Positions 25,347-34,989 of a stretch of 64,000 bases of DNA are shown here, in pieces. The notes below the pieces were generated by a model. That model saw nothing but the letters and a program-made list of their open reading frames with translations, had not been told where the DNA came from and ran no database searches. The stretch covers positions 3,100,001 through 3,164,000 of the forward strand of contig NZ_CP107007.1 of the NCBI RefSeq assembly GCF_025725645.1, written 5' to 3'. The DNA comes from Halomonas sp. GD1P12. GTDB taxonomy: Bacteria; Pseudomonadota; Gammaproteobacteria; Pseudomonadales; Halomonadaceae. The position numbers and the translations under genes are program-made. Numbering within the stretch: the first letter of the stretch is position 1; each line of letters begins with the position of its first letter.

Positions 25347-25803
25347 CGGTACTCGCCAGCCCAAATGGGCGCTGAGTGACATGAAAGGCAACCCGCTGCC
25401 CGTTGGGGCCAAGCGGCAGGGCGACGCGAAACACGCCGTTTTGAACGGGCTCGATCAGCGCACCGGTTTGCGCGCAGGCGCCTGGTCCGAGCCTGTCGAA
25501 CGAGACCAGCGGCTGGGCCTCTTCGCGGTCCTGCACGGTACAGCGACACTCACCCGGCTCGCCGCGACACACAAGGTGAAAAGCCGCTGCGGTTTGCGCG
25601 CTAAAGTCACTCGGGCGCCGCAGCCGGTCGGCCATGGCCGTGGCGGTATAAATGAGGGTTTGCTGCTGGCGACCCAGCCGGTCCACCTGCTCGAAGGTGT
25701 GAAAGCTCGACAGCAAAAGCCGCCCGGCGCCAAGCACCACGGCGCTGGAAAGCGCCACCGCGACCAGCGCATCCACCAGCGTCAAACCTCGCTGCCCGTT
25801 CAT
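25333..25803 (-). CDS. PilW-like prepilin-type N-terminal cleavage domain protein
   Basis: The leader is short (MNGQRG) and precedes LTLVDALVAVALSSAVVLGAGRLLL, a type IV prepilin helix with Leu at +1 and Asp in place of the usual Glu5. That substitution is unusual, since Glu5 normally pairs with the +1 N-terminus. The rest (156 residues in all) has a Cys pair (LVCRGEPGECRCTV), as in PilW-type minor pilins. ATG overlaps the previous stop by 4 bases, and the next gene starts inside its 3' end. Confidence 0.78.
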   Translation of the reverse strand: MNGQRGLTLVDALVAVALSSAVVLGAGRLLLSSFHTFEQVDRLGRQQQTLIYTATAMADRLRRPSDFSAQTAAAFHLVCRGEPGECRCTVQDREEAQPLVSFDRLGPGACAQTGALIEPVQNGVFRVALPLGPNGQRVAFHVTQRPFGLASTDALR

Positions 25804-26201
25804 GGGCGCTCCGCCGACCGGGCAGGCAGCTCGAGCCGATACGTCGCAGGGACAAACGACACGCGCGTCACGGTGATCATAAACGCGCAGCCCTGACGCT
25901 CTATCGCGCCCAGGGCGTCACCGGCAAGCAGCGCCTCGCCCTCATCGAACCAGTACTGGCGCCAGCGGCGCTCGACCTGACCGATAGCCATGTCGGCGCA
26001 GGCCGGCGCGCGACGGTACTCAGCCCAGAGCCGCTCCTGGGCATCCAGCGCGGCAACGCTTGCAAGCGCTTGCTGGTACCCTTCGTGGGCACCCTGCAGG
26101 GACTTCAACTGTAGCGCGGCCATGGCGACCAGCCCAAGCGAGAGCACCAGCAGCGCGACCAGCGACTCGACGAGCCCAAAGCCACGCTGACCGGTGCTCA
26201 T
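25800..26201 (-). CDS. PilV-like minor pilin
   Basis: The prepilin leader MSTGQRG precedes FGLVESLVALLVLSLGLVAMAALQL, with Phe at +1 and Glu at +5, the typical PilV/GspI-like helix (GLVESLVALLVLSLGLVAMA). The total is 133 residues with a small C-terminal domain containing Cys at ACADMA and QGCAF. Its ATG directly abuts the upstream TGA, and its end overlaps the next gene by 4 bases. This indicates tight translational coupling. Confidence 0.83.
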   Translation of the reverse strand: MSTGQRGFGLVESLVALLVLSLGLVAMAALQLKSLQGAHEGYQQALASVAALDAQERLWAEYRRAPACADMAIGQVERRWRQYWFDEGEALLAGDALGAIERQGCAFMITVTRVSFVPATYRLELPARSAERP

Positions 26202-26621
26202 TCACCAGCACCGTTCGGGGTGACGCTCGCCGAGCGCGTTCAGAGTAAGCGGCTCACTGCAGCCGTCGTTCTCATCGGTCGTGGCCGTCAGTAGAAAACC
26301 ACCATCGTAGTCCGGCGCCTGCGCATTCGTATTGCCGGGGGTTCGTAGAATGTCGTAGTGGCCATCGGGGGAGGTATCAGGGATGGCGCAGCCGTTGTCG
26401 TAGCTGTAGAGACGGGCGTAGCAGCGTTCGAGCTCGGCGGCGGCGCTCAAAAGCCCGGCCTGGGCATCGGTGCGAAGCGCGTTCTGGGTATAGCGCTGAT
26501 AGCCTGGATAGGCGATGCCCGCGAGGATCGCGACGATCGCTACCACGATGAGTACTTCGATGAGGGTGAAACCGCGCGGGCGCAACGTGGCACCGGCGCG
26601 TGGGTCAAAACGATTGGTCAC
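26202..26621 (-). CDS. PilE-like type IV minor pilin
   Basis: A prepilin with leader ending RPRG before FTLIEVLIVVAIVAILAGIAYPGYQRY, the classic type IVa helix with Glu5. The C-terminal domain has Cys at ERCYAR, NGCAIP, DGCSEP and a final ERCW, fitting PilE-type minor pilins. The start is GTG at 26621, with GAGGCG upstream, giving 139 residues. It is the first of four overlapping pilin genes. No pilY1 gene is present with them. Confidence 0.85.
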   Translation of the reverse strand: MTNRFDPRAGATLRPRGFTLIEVLIVVAIVAILAGIAYPGYQRYTQNALRTDAQAGLLSAAAELERCYARLYSYDNGCAIPDTSPDGHYDILRTPGNTNAQAPDYDGGFLLTATTDENDGCSEPLTLNALGERHPERCW

Positions 26622-26637
26622 GGGGTCGCCTCGTTTT

Positions 26638-26666
26638 AGTTAGCCCATACCTTAAGTATGGCTAAA
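26638..26666. repeat. Palindrome between ispH and the pilin genes
   Basis: TTAGCCATAC-TTAAG-GTATGGGCTAA forms an inverted repeat with one bulged base just upstream of pilE. The minus-strand exit is CTAAAACG, not a T tract. So an operator or an RNA stem is as likely as a terminator. Confidence 0.45.
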
Positions 26667-26682
26667 ACGGGCGTTGAACGCA

Positions 26683-27672
26683 TTAGCCGCTTGCGATCAC
26701 CTGGTCGCGAAGCTCTTTGGGCATTGAGAACACGATGGTCTCTTCGCGGCCGGCAAGCTCCGAGGGGTCCGTCGCCCCGAGCGACTTGAGCCGCTCGATC
26801 ACGCCCTTGACCAGCACTTCCGGGGCGCTGGCGCCGGCGGTCACGCCGATACGTGACACGTTGTCGAGCCAGTGGCCCTCGATCTGATCGGCGTTGTCGA
26901 TCAGATAGGCGGGTGTACCGATGCGCTCGGAGAGCTCGCGCAGGCGGTTGGAGTTGGAGCTGTTGGGGCTGCCCACCACCAGAATGAGATCGTTTTGCGC
27001 CGCCAGATCGCGCACCGCGTCCTGGCGGTTTTGCGTGGCGTAGCAGATGTCGTTCTTGCGCGGGCCCTGGATCTCGGGGAACTTGTCGCGCAGCGCGTCG
27101 ATCACCTTCGCGGTATCGTCCATCGACAGCGTCGTTTGGGTCACGAACGAGAGCGTCGACGGGTCGGCCACGTCGAGCTTCGCCACATCCTCCTCATCCT
27201 CGACCAGGTAGATGCGCCCGCCAAAGGAAGTATCGTAGCGGCCCATGGTGCCCTCGACCTCGGGATGACCTTCGTGGCCGATCAAAATGCACTCCTGGCC
27301 GCGCTTGGCGTAGCGCAGCACTTCCATGTGCACCTTGGTCACCAGCGGGCAGGTGGCGTCGAACACTTTCAAGCCCCGCCGGTCGGCGTCTTCCTGCACC
27401 GCCTGGGAGACACCGTGGGCGGAGAAGATCACGATGACGTCGTCCGGCACCTCGTCGAGCTCTTCGACGAACACCGCGCCGCGCTCTCGAAGCGAATCCA
27501 CGACGAACTTGTTATGGACCACTTCGTGGCGCACGTAGACCGGCGGGCCGAACACGTCGAGCGCCCGGTTGACGATGTCGATGGCACGATCCACCCCGGC
27601 GCAGAAGCCGCGCGGATTGGCCAACTGAATGGTGATCGGCGTCGTTTGAGACTCGGTTTCGGGTGCGTTCAT
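26683..27672 (-). CDS. ispH: 4-hydroxy-3-methylbut-2-enyl diphosphate reductase
   Basis: This is the last enzyme of the MEP isoprenoid pathway, a [4Fe-4S] reductase producing IPP and DMAPP. The three cluster cysteines are seen in [23 protein letters not shown] and [11 protein letters not shown]. The proton-relay Glu lies in VEGTMGRY, and the family [10 protein letters not shown] and [10 protein letters not shown] blocks are intact. The length of 329 residues is normal. It follows fkpB in the lspA-fkpB-ispH order known from E. coli. dxr, an earlier enzyme of the pathway, is at the right edge of the window. Confidence 0.96.
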   Translation of the reverse strand: MNAPETESQTTPITIQLANPRGFCAGVDRAIDIVNRALDVFGPPVYVRHEVVHNKFVVDSLRERGAVFVEELDEVPDDVIVIFSAHGVSQAVQEDADRRGLKVFDATCPLVTKVHMEVLRYAKRGQECILIGHEGHPEVEGTMGRYDTSFGGRIYLVEDEEDVAKLDVADPSTLSFVTQTTLSMDDTAKVIDALRDKFPEIQGPRKNDICYATQNRQDAVRDLAAQNDLILVVGSPNSSNSNRLRELSERIGTPAYLIDNADQIEGHWLDNVSRIGVTAGASAPEVLVKGVIERLKSLGATDPSELAGREETIVFSMPKELRDQVIASG

Positions 27673-27788
27673 GGTAGCGCCTTGATGCGTGAGCGCATCG
27701 CTGAGTGAATAGTGGCTCGCGGCTCTTGATGCATTGAGACAGCGCCCGGCTCATCGCGTTCGATCGACGCGTGCGCGGGCGATGCGGG

Positions 27789-28232
27789 TCAGTGAGTGGT
27801 CGCGGGGCGAATCTCGAGCACCTCGACCTCGAAGGTCAGTGTACGCCCGGCCAGTGGATGATTGAAGTCCACCTCGACCCGGTCACCGTCGATGGTCTTG
27901 ACCACGCCGGGAAGCTCGGTGCCCGCCTTGTCGGCAAACGACATCACCATGCCGATCTCCGGCTCTTCGTCGCCAAAATCCGCGCGCTTGAGCGTCTGGA
28001 TGTTCTGCGCGTTGTGCTGGCCAAAGGCGTGCTCCGGGGTGATCTCGAACGTGCCGCTCTGCCCCGGTGCGAGCCCCTTGATCGGGTGCTCGAAACCCGG
28101 CGGCAAATTGCCGTCGCCGAAGACGAAGGTGGCCGGGGCTTTCTCTTTGGTCGAGTCCACCACCGTGCCGTCTTCGAGCTTCAGGGTGAAATGCAGGGTA
28201 ATTTCCATACCCTCGTCGATGACGTAGTCCAT
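27789..28232 (-). CDS. fkpB: FKBP-type peptidyl-prolyl cis-trans isomerase (SlpA/FkpB)
   Basis: This is a small cytoplasmic FKBP-fold isomerase and chaperone of the SlyD/SlpA group. It opens with ITLHFTLKLEDGTVVDST and has the insert-in-flap region ITPEHAFGQHNAQNIQ. It ends with VDFNHPLAGRTLTFEVEVLEI, the block most typical of SlpA. The 147-residue length is normal. GAGAAG lies upstream of the ATG at 28232. It sits between lspA (gap 10 bases) and ispH, the conserved position in this operon. Confidence 0.93.
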   Translation of the reverse strand: MDYVIDEGMEITLHFTLKLEDGTVVDSTKEKAPATFVFGDGNLPPGFEHPIKGLAPGQSGTFEITPEHAFGQHNAQNIQTLKRADFGDEEPEIGMVMSFADKAGTELPGVVKTIDGDRVEVDFNHPLAGRTLTFEVEVLEIRPATTH

Positions 28233-28242
28233 GCGCTTCTCG

Positions 28243-28788
28243 CTAGTGGGTGGTTTCGTTGACAGCGGCCTTTTTGCGCCGCCGATCGCCCATGATCGAC
28301 TCCCAGATCAACAGCGCAGCGCCAATCACGATGCCCATGTCGGCCACGTTGAACGCCGGGTAGTACCAGCCGGCGACGTGGAAGGAGAGAAAATCGACCA
28401 CGTAGCCGTGGACCAGCCGGTCGTACAGGTTGCCCAGCGCCCCGCCGATGATCAAGGGCAGCGCCACGGCCAGAATTCTTTCATCGCGGCGGATGCGCGA
28501 AAGCCAGACGGTCAGCGCGACGCTCGCGCCGACCGCAATGATGGCGAAGAACCAGCGCTGCCAGCCCGGGTGGTCGGCCAGAAAGCTGAACGCCGCGCCG
28601 AAGTTGTGCATCAGGCGCAGATCGAAAAACGGCAGTACCTGCACCGGCGCGTTGTAATCCAGCGCGTGGCTGAGCCAGTACTTGGTCAACAGATCGACCG
28701 CGATGACCGCCGCGGCGATCCATAAAAAGCGCAGCGGCCGGCGCATCGGCGCCCTTTCCGCCGCCGGCGCTTGAGTTGCGTTAGGCAT
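28243..28788 (-). CDS. lspA: Lipoprotein signal peptidase (signal peptidase II)
   Basis: This inner-membrane aspartyl protease removes lipoprotein signal peptides after diacylglyceryl transfer. Four hydrophobic segments are present. The conserved blocks are [31 protein letters not shown] (first catalytic Asp region) and [12 protein letters not shown] (second Asp). The length of 181 residues is slightly above the usual because of a polar N-terminal tail of about 15 residues. It overlaps the 3' end of ileS by 8 bases. Substrates in this window include BamD and the two other predicted lipoproteins. Confidence 0.95.
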   Translation of the reverse strand: MPNATQAPAAERAPMRRPLRFLWIAAAVIAVDLLTKYWLSHALDYNAPVQVLPFFDLRLMHNFGAAFSFLADHPGWQRWFFAIIAVGASVALTVWLSRIRRDERILAVALPLIIGGALGNLYDRLVHGYVVDFLSFHVAGWYYPAFNVADMGIVIGAALLIWESIMGDRRRKKAAVNETTH

Positions 28789-31612
28789 AGCGGCGGACCT
28801 CGCCAGGGCCGTCCGGCAGGTTCAAAATCGAGCGCTCGCAAAGCGTCGGGTGCTCCGGGTGGCTACCCACGTCCGGGCGGCGCTCCCAGCTGCGCTCGCA
28901 CTTCTCATAGGGGCTCGGCGCCACGGCGACCTTCAATCCCTCGAGCTCGCTGTGAGCGCCCGCCTCGGCCTCGGTCAGCGGCTTGAGCGTCGCGTTCGAG
29001 GTGATCAGCACGAAGCGCAGCTCGTCGCCCAGGCGCGCAAGCAGCGCCTCGAGCTCGTCGCTGACATAGAGCGTTACCTCGCTATCCAGCGAGCCCTTGA
29101 TGGTGCCCTCGCCGCGCGCCTCTTCCAGACGCTTGTTGACCGCCTGCTTGACCTCGAGCACCTGCTCCCAGAACTCGCGGCCCATCTCGGCATCGTCGGA
29201 AAGCGGCGTGAGCCCCTCGTAGTAGGTCTCGAGCAGCACGCTGTCGCCGCGCTCACCCGGGATATGCTCGAAGATCTCCTCGGCGGTGAAGGAGAGAATC
29301 GGCGCGACCCAGCGCGAGAGCGCTTCGATCACGTGATACAGCGCGCTCTGGCAGCTGCGGCGGGCCAGCGAATCCGCTTGGGTGGTGTACTGGCGATCCT
29401 TGATGATATCCAGGTAAAAGCCACCCAGATCGCGGGCGCAGAAGTCATGCACCTGCTGGTAGACGTCGCGGAAGCGGTACTCGTCATACGCGGTCTGGAT
29501 GCGCGCCTGGAGCTGGTCGGCGCGGTCGACGATCCAGCGATCGAGCGCGATCATGTCGTCGAACGCCACCATGTCGCGGCTCGGCTCGAACCCGGTCAGG
29601 TTACCCAGCAAAAAGCGCGCGGTGTTGCGAATGCGCCGGTAAACGTCGGCGGTGCGCTTCAGTATCTCATCGGACACCGCCATTTCGCCGGAGTAGTCGG
29701 TGGACGCGGTCCACAGACGCAGGATGTCGGCGCCGAGCTTGTCCATCACCGTTTGCGGCGCGACCACGTTGCCGATCGATTTGGACATCTTGCGCCCCTG
29801 AGCGTCGACGGTGAAACCGTGGGTCAGAAGCTCGCGGTACGGCGGGTGGCCGTCGATGGCCGAGCCGGTCAAAAGCGATGAGTGGAACCAGCCGCGGTGT
29901 TGATCCGAGCCTTCGAGATACAGATCCGCCCGCGGGCCGGACTCATGACCGTGCGGGTGCGAGCCTCGGAGCACGTGGCGGTGGGTGGTCCCGGAGTCGA
30001 ACCACACGTCCAGCGTGTCGGTGATTTTCTCGTACTCATCGGCCTCGGCGCCGAGAAGCTCTAGAGCGTCCATGCCAAACCAGGCGTCGATACCGCCCTC
30101 TTCCACGCGTTTGGCGACCTCTTCCATCAGGCCCACGGTGTTGGGGTGAAGCTCGCCGGTCTGGCGGTGAAGGAAGAACGGAATCGGCACGCCCCAGTTG
30201 CGCTGGCGCGAGATGCACCAGTCCGGGCGGTGGGCAATCATGCTGTGAAGCCGCGCTTGGCCCCAGGCCGGGGTGAAGTGGGTCGCCTCGATGCCCTCGA
30301 GCGCCTTTTCGCGCAGGGTCTTGCCGTCGCGGCCTTCGATGTCCATGCCCACGAACCACTGCGCCGTGGCGCGGTAGATCACCGGCGTCTTGTGGCGCCA
30401 GCAGTGCATGTAGCTGTGGGTGATCGGCGTATGCGCCATCAGCGCGCCGGCATCCGCAAGTGCGGCGACGATCTTCGGGTTCGCCTTCCAGATCATCTCC
30501 CCGCCGAACATCGGCAGATCATCGACGTAGACGCCGTTGCTCTGCACCGGGTTTCGCATGTCGTCGAACTCCATGCCGTAGTCGCGGCAGGTGTTGAAGT
30601 CGTCCACACCGTAGGACGGCGCGGAGTGGACGATCCCGGTGCTGCCGACCTCACTTTCGACGTAGTCGGCCAGATACACCGGCGAGCGGCGATCAAAAAG
30701 CGGATGGCGGAAGTCGATCAGGTCGAGCGTTTCGCCCTTCGCGGTCGCGATTACCTCACCTTCCAGACCAAAGCGCTCGAGGCAGCTCTCGACAAGCTCC
30801 TCGGCGAGCAGCAGCAGGCGCTCGCCGGTGTCGACCAGCGCGTAGGTAAACTCCGGGTGGACGTTCAGCGCCTGGTTGGCGGGAATGGTCCAGGGCGTGG
30901 TGGTCCAGATGACCACCGCCGCGGGCTTGGAAAGCGCCTCCAGTCCGAAGGCCGCGGCCAGCTTGTCCGCGTCGTCCACCGGAAAGGCGACATCGATGGC
31001 GTCGGACTTCTTGTCCTGGTACTCGACTTCCGCTTCGGCGAGCGCCGAGCCACAGTCGAAGCACCAGTTGACCGGCTTCAAGCCCTTGAACACGTAACCC
31101 GCCTCGACCATCTCGGCAAGCGCGCGGATCTCGCCGGCTTCGTTGACGAAGTCCATCGAGCGGTAGGGGTGATGCCAGTCGCCGATCACGCCCAGACGCA
31201 CGAAATCGGTGAGCTGGGTTTCGATCTGAGCGCCGGCGTATTCGCGGCAGAGCTCGCGGGCCTTTTCCGGCGAGAGATGCTTACCGTGAGTGGTTTCGAC
31301 CTTGTGCTCGATGGGCAGGCCGTGGCAGTCCCAGCCCGGCACGTAAGGCGCATCGAAGCCGGCGAGGTTCTTCGACTTGACGATGATGTCTTTCAGGATC
31401 TTGTTGACGGCGTGACCGATATGGATGCTGCCGTTGGCGTAGGGAGGGCCATCGTGCAGCACGAACAGCGGGGAGCCTGCGCGGGCATCGCGCAGGCGCT
31501 GGTAGAGATCCATGTCCTGCCATTTGGAAACCCGCCCCGGCTCCTGCTTGGGCAGCATGCCGCGCATGGGGAAATCGGTATCGGGCAGATTGAGCGTGTG
31601 CTTGTAGTCCAT
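28781..31612 (-). CDS. ileS: Isoleucine--tRNA ligase with altered C-terminal zinc knuckles
   Basis: This class I synthetase charges tRNA-Ile and edits valine. HIGH is intact ([14 protein letters not shown], near residue 65) and KMSKS is intact ([10 protein letters not shown], near 610). The CP1 editing block [19 protein letters not shown] is present. At 943 residues it is full length and ends like bacterial type 1 IleS. However, the two C-terminal CxxC pairs that bind zinc in E. coli IleS read C905-E-R-S908 and C925-E-R-S928 here. Both second cysteines are Ser (codons AGC at 28889-28891 and TCG at 28829-28831, minus). The rest of the knuckle ([15 protein letters not shown]) is well kept. It lies in the ribF-ileS-lspA order. 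Confidence 0.96.
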   Translation of the reverse strand: MDYKHTLNLPDTDFPMRGMLPKQEPGRVSKWQDMDLYQRLRDARAGSPLFVLHDGPPYANGSIHIGHAVNKILKDIIVKSKNLAGFDAPYVPGWDCHGLPIEHKVETTHGKHLSPEKARELCREYAGAQIETQLTDFVRLGVIGDWHHPYRSMDFVNEAGEIRALAEMVEAGYVFKGLKPVNWCFDCGSALAEAEVEYQDKKSDAIDVAFPVDDADKLAAAFGLEALSKPAAVVIWTTTPWTIPANQALNVHPEFTYALVDTGERLLLLAEELVESCLERFGLEGEVIATAKGETLDLIDFRHPLFDRRSPVYLADYVESEVGSTGIVHSAPSYGVDDFNTCRDYGMEFDDMRNPVQSNGVYVDDLPMFGGEMIWKANPKIVAALADAGALMAHTPITHSYMHCWRHKTPVIYRATAQWFVGMDIEGRDGKTLREKALEGIEATHFTPAWGQARLHSMIAHRPDWCISRQRNWGVPIPFFLHRQTGELHPNTVGLMEEVAKRVEEGGIDAWFGMDALELLGAEADEYEKITDTLDVWFDSGTTHRHVLRGSHPHGHESGPRADLYLEGSDQHRGWFHSSLLTGSAIDGHPPYRELLTHGFTVDAQGRKMSKSIGNVVAPQTVMDKLGADILRLWTASTDYSGEMAVSDEILKRTADVYRRIRNTARFLLGNLTGFEPSRDMVAFDDMIALDRWIVDRADQLQARIQTAYDEYRFRDVYQQVHDFCARDLGGFYLDIIKDRQYTTQADSLARRSCQSALYHVIEALSRWVAPILSFTAEEIFEHIPGERGDSVLLETYYEGLTPLSDDAEMGREFWEQVLEVKQAVNKRLEEARGEGTIKGSLDSEVTLYVSDELEALLARLGDELRFVLITSNATLKPLTEAEAGAHSELEGLKVAVAPSPYEKCERSWERRPDVGSHPEHPTLCERSILNLPDGPGEVRRYA

Positions 31613-31620
31613 AGGTCCGG

Positions 31621-32724
31621 TCAGCCGTCGTTAGCCTCGGCGTCGCCCGCCGAAGAGAAATCAGAAGAAGCGGCCTCTCGCCCGAGCGGGGCCGAAGCCA
31701 GCCAGGCCTCGAGCGCGCCGCCGTCAAAAGGCGCGCTCGAAACCGATGATTTGACATCCGCCTCAGCGGTGCCTGCGGCGCCCGACGAGGCAGTCTCGCC
31801 GGGGGCAAAATAGCGTCGCGCGCGCGCCTGGTCGCGCTGAATCTGCGCCTTGAGCGCGCCAAAGTCGTCGAACTTCACCTCGCCTCGCAGTCGTGCGCAG
31901 GGGTAAACGGTGAGCCGCTGCCCGTACAGGTCGCCTTCGAAGTCGAACAGGTGCACCTCGAGGGTCGGGCGCTTGGCACCGACGGTCGGGCGAAAGCCGA
32001 CGTTGGCCACCCCCGAATAACGGCGGCCGTCTGCAAGCTCCGCGATCACGGCGAACACCCCGCGCAGGGTCAGCGGCTGCGGCAACAGCGGCAAATTCGC
32101 CGTGGGCGCGCCGATGGTGCGCCCAAGCTGCTGGTCGCGCACTACGCGCCCAGACACCGAATAAGGCCGGCCCAATAAACACTGGGCGGCGGCGAAGTTG
32201 CCGCTGGCGAGCATCGTGCGCACCCGGGAGCTCGAGACGCGCTCACCCTCTAGCGTGAAGGTGCGCGTGTGCTCGACGGCGAAGCCCTCTTCGTCGCCCA
32301 CCGCCTTGAGCAGCGCGAAGTCGCCGCGCCGGTCGCAGCCGAAGCGAAAGTCGTCACCCACCACCAGGTGCTTCACGCCGAGCCCTTCGATCAGAACACG
32401 ATCGATGAACTCACGACCGGTCAGGCTTCGAAGGGCGTCGTTGAAGGCCAAACACAGCACCCGCTCGGCGCCGTGCTGGCCCAAAAGGCGCACCTTTTCG
32501 CGAAGACGGGTAAGCCTGGGCGGGGCCTGCTCGCCGGCGAAGTACTCACGCGGCTGAGGCTCGAACACCACCACCGTCAGCGGCAGACCCAGGCGCGCGG
32601 CGTGCTCGCGGCACTGCTCCATGATCGCCTGATGGCCGCGATGCACGCCGTCGAAATTACCGATCGTCGCCACGCAGCCGCTCTCGCTTGCGCCCAGATT
32701 GTGCAGACCTCGTATAACGTGCAT
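31621..32724 (-). CDS. ribF: Bifunctional riboflavin kinase / FAD synthetase
   Basis: The enzyme makes FMN and then FAD from riboflavin. The N-terminal FAD synthetase domain has [13 protein letters not shown] near residue 20 and the ISSTxxR-like block [15 protein letters not shown]. The C-terminal kinase domain has [13 protein letters not shown] and [24 protein letters not shown]. At 367 residues it is about 55 longer than E. coli RibF. The extra part is a polar, Ala/Ser/Glu-rich tail after [10 protein letters not shown] that looks disordered. The start at 32724 gives a family-like N-terminus. It precedes ileS by 8 bases. Confidence 0.94.
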   Translation of the reverse strand: MHVIRGLHNLGASESGCVATIGNFDGVHRGHQAIMEQCREHAARLGLPLTVVVFEPQPREYFAGEQAPPRLTRLREKVRLLGQHGAERVLCLAFNDALRSLTGREFIDRVLIEGLGVKHLVVGDDFRFGCDRRGDFALLKAVGDEEGFAVEHTRTFTLEGERVSSSRVRTMLASGNFAAAQCLLGRPYSVSGRVVRDQQLGRTIGAPTANLPLLPQPLTLRGVFAVIAELADGRRYSGVANVGFRPTVGAKRPTLEVHLFDFEGDLYGQRLTVYPCARLRGEVKFDDFGALKAQIQRDQARARRYFAPGETASSGAAGTAEADVKSSVSSAPFDGGALEAWLASAPLGREAASSDFSSAGDAEANDG

Positions 32725-32844
32725 GGCCCCTCTTTCGGTTGAAGCGTGCCAGTCAACGCGTGGGTGAAGATGCTTTTGTGTCAACAAAGCCCTTGATTAT
32801 AACGAACGCGCGGTGAAGGTGCAGTTACGATTGCGCCGCCTCAC

Positions 32845-34416
32845 TCAGCTTGAAAGCCGGAAGTGGCGAAGGCGCAGCCCCCAGGCGGCAAGCCAGGCAA
32901 AATAGAGCCCGCCGCCGAGCGCCATCAATCCTGCCACCCAACCAATTCGCGTCCACAGACTAAAATCGAGCCACGCCTGCCAGGGCGGCGTAAGCAGATA
33001 GAGCGCGGCGCCCATGAGCGCACTTCCGCCGATGAGCTGGATCGCGTAGCGCCCCCAGCCGGGCTGAAACACCAGCACCTTTTCGCGATACAGCAGATAG
33101 CCCAGAAGCCCGGCGTTGAGAAACGCCGACAGCGCCGTTGCCAGCGCCAGCCCCGCGTGAGCCAGCGGCCATATCAACAGCAGGTTGAAGACCATGTTGG
33201 CGACCATGGCAACGATGCCGACCTTGACCGGCGTTTTGGTGTCCTGGCGAGCAAAAAAGCCCGGCGCCAGCACCTTGATCAGCATGAACGCGACGAGCCC
33301 CACGGCGTAGGCGCGAAGGCTCATGGCGGACATCTGGATGTCGCTGTCGGTCATCGCGCCGTAGTGAAACAGCGTGATCAAAAACGGTTCGGCCAGCACC
33401 ACCAGCGCCAGTGCGGCCGGCACGCCCAGCAGCAGCACCACGCGAATCGCCCAGTCGAGCATGGCGGCGAAGTGGCCGCCTGATTTTTCCGCGTGGCGCT
33501 TGGAGAGCGCCGGCAGAATCACCGTGCCGATCGCCACGCCGAAGACCCCGAGCGGCAGCTCCACCAACCGGTCCGAGTAGTAGAGCCAGGAGACGCTACC
33601 CGCGGCCAGAAGCGAGGCCAGCACGGTATCCAGCAGCAGGTTGATCTGTGATACCGACACGCCGAACAGCGCCGGCGCCATCAGTTTCAGGATGCGCTTC
33701 ACCCCGTCGTGGGCGAAGTTGGGCCAGGGCGTGGGCAGAAGCCCCAGCCGGTAGAGAAACGGTACCTGGAAAACGAGCTGAGCGCACCCCGCGATCAGCA
33801 CGCCCCAGGCCAGGGCCATGGCGGGCTCTTCCATCAGCGGCATCAAAAAAAGCGCCGCCCCGATCAGCGAGAGATTCAGCAGCACCGGCGTAAACGCCGG
33901 CACGGCGAAGCGGTTCCAGGTGTTGAGCACCGAGCCGGAAAAAGCGGTTAGCGAAATCAGCAACAGGTACGGAAAGGTCAGGCGCAGCATGTCCGCAGTG
34001 AGCGCGAGCTTTTCCGGGTCGCGGCCGAAGCCCGGCGCGAACAGCCAGATCAGCCAGGGCGCGCACAGCATGGCCAGCGCGGTAATCAGCGCCAGCAGCG
34101 CGGTAAGACTTCCCGCTACCGCGTTCAAGAGCTCGCGGATCTCCTCGCGGTTTTGCCGCGTCGAATACTCGGAGAGCACCGGCACGAAGGCCTGGTTGAA
34201 CGCGCCTTCGGCAAACAGCCGACGCAGAAAGTTGGGAATCTTGAAGGCGACGAAAAACGCATCCGCCCCGCTGCCGGCGCCGAGAAACGTGGCCACCACG
34301 ACGTCGCGGACCAGCCCCATGACCCGGGAGAGCATGGTCATGGCGCTGACGATCAGCCCCGAGCGCATCAGAGTGCGCCGGGGGGCCGCGGCTTGCTGGG
34401 GAGAGGAGTCCGTCAT
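32845..34416 (-). CDS. murJ: Lipid II flippase MurJ
   Basis: This MOP-superfamily membrane protein moves lipid II across the inner membrane for peptidoglycan synthesis. About fourteen hydrophobic segments are spread over 523 residues. The family blocks SAMTMLSRVMGLVRDVVVATFLGAGSGADAFFVAF (in part) near the N-terminus and GAMTDSDIQMSAMSLRAYAVGL near residue 350 are clear. The start at 34416 (MTDSSPQQ) is used; an ATG at 34446 lies inside the rpsT terminator and is unlikely. rpsT-murJ-ribF-ileS is the known neighbourhood, here all on one strand. Confidence 0.95.
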   Translation of the reverse strand: MTDSSPQQAAAPRRTLMRSGLIVSAMTMLSRVMGLVRDVVVATFLGAGSGADAFFVAFKIPNFLRRLFAEGAFNQAFVPVLSEYSTRQNREEIRELLNAVAGSLTALLALITALAMLCAPWLIWLFAPGFGRDPEKLALTADMLRLTFPYLLLISLTAFSGSVLNTWNRFAVPAFTPVLLNLSLIGAALFLMPLMEEPAMALAWGVLIAGCAQLVFQVPFLYRLGLLPTPWPNFAHDGVKRILKLMAPALFGVSVSQINLLLDTVLASLLAAGSVSWLYYSDRLVELPLGVFGVAIGTVILPALSKRHAEKSGGHFAAMLDWAIRVVLLLGVPAALALVVLAEPFLITLFHYGAMTDSDIQMSAMSLRAYAVGLVAFMLIKVLAPGFFARQDTKTPVKVGIVAMVANMVFNLLLIWPLAHAGLALATALSAFLNAGLLGYLLYREKVLVFQPGWGRYAIQLIGGSALMGAALYLLTPPWQAWLDFSLWTRIGWVAGLMALGGGLYFAWLAAWGLRLRHFRLSS

Positions 34417-34444
34417 CGCGTTATCCCTGGACGTATACAGGCAC

Positions 34445-34471
34445 AAAAAAACCGGCCGTAGCCGGTTTTTT
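34445..34471 (-). terminator. Intrinsic terminator of rpsT
   Basis: On the minus strand AAAAACCGGC-TAC-GGCCGGTTTTTTTG makes a stem with a long T tract. It lies between rpsT (stop at 34487) and the murJ start, so murJ probably depends on read-through or its own promoter. Confidence 0.9.
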
Positions 34472-34486
34472 CAAGACGCTGCCGGC

Positions 34487-34753
34487 TTACGCTGCCAGCG
34501 CTTTAATTCGCTTGTTCAAGCGGCTTTTCAGACGAGCGGCCTTTTTCTTGGACAGCACGTCCTTGTCAGCGATGCGGTCGACGACCGGCTGCATCTGCTT
34601 GAACTCTTCCATTGCCTTGCCATGGTCGCCGGTGTGGATCGCCTTGATCACACGCTTGATGTAGGTGCGGACCATGCTGCGCTGGCTGGATTTCAGGGCA
34701 CGACGTGTCTCGGCCTGGCGGGCGCGCTTGCGAGCTTGCTTGCTGTTCGCCAC
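34487..34753 (-). CDS. rpsT: Small ribosomal subunit protein S20
   Basis: This 88-residue basic protein binds 16S rRNA early in 30S assembly. The sequence ANSKQARKRARQAETRRALK and SSQRSMVRTYIKRVIKAI align with S20, and it ends KSRLNKRIKALAA. The start is a GTG at 34753 placed 6 bases after AAGGAG; an ATG further up (34837) lies upstream of the likely transcript start. A non-ATG start is notable because E. coli rpsT also uses a rare start (UUG) in its autoregulation. Confidence 0.96.
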   Translation of the reverse strand: MANSKQARKRARQAETRRALKSSQRSMVRTYIKRVIKAIHTGDHGKAMEEFKQMQPVVDRIADKDVLSKKKAARLKSRLNKRIKALAA

Positions 34754-34799
34754 TGGTATCTCCTTGGAGAATAAAGGTTGCCTGAACGGCAACGAATTA

Positions 34800-34828
34800 A
34801 CTATATGTTGTCGAGTGACTAACGCCAA
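34800..34828 (-). promoter_or_regulatory. Promoter of rpsT
   Basis: The minus strand carries TTGGCG (34823-34828), a 17-bp spacer and TATAGT (34800-34805). The expected transcript start near 34793 gives a leader of about 40 bases before the GTG start of rpsT. Confidence 0.75.
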
Positions 34829-34989
34829 CCTCGACATTACCTAAACAACCAACTGATTTTGCAGGCGTTTTTGCTCTGCCAAACGTGTAACGGCAAGCCC
34901 TGGCCCGCTCGTTCCCACGCTTTTTCTGTCTTAGCTGCCTGAGAGGATGGCGTAGCCTATCACACCTGCCCCGGTCGTGCCAGCGCTTG

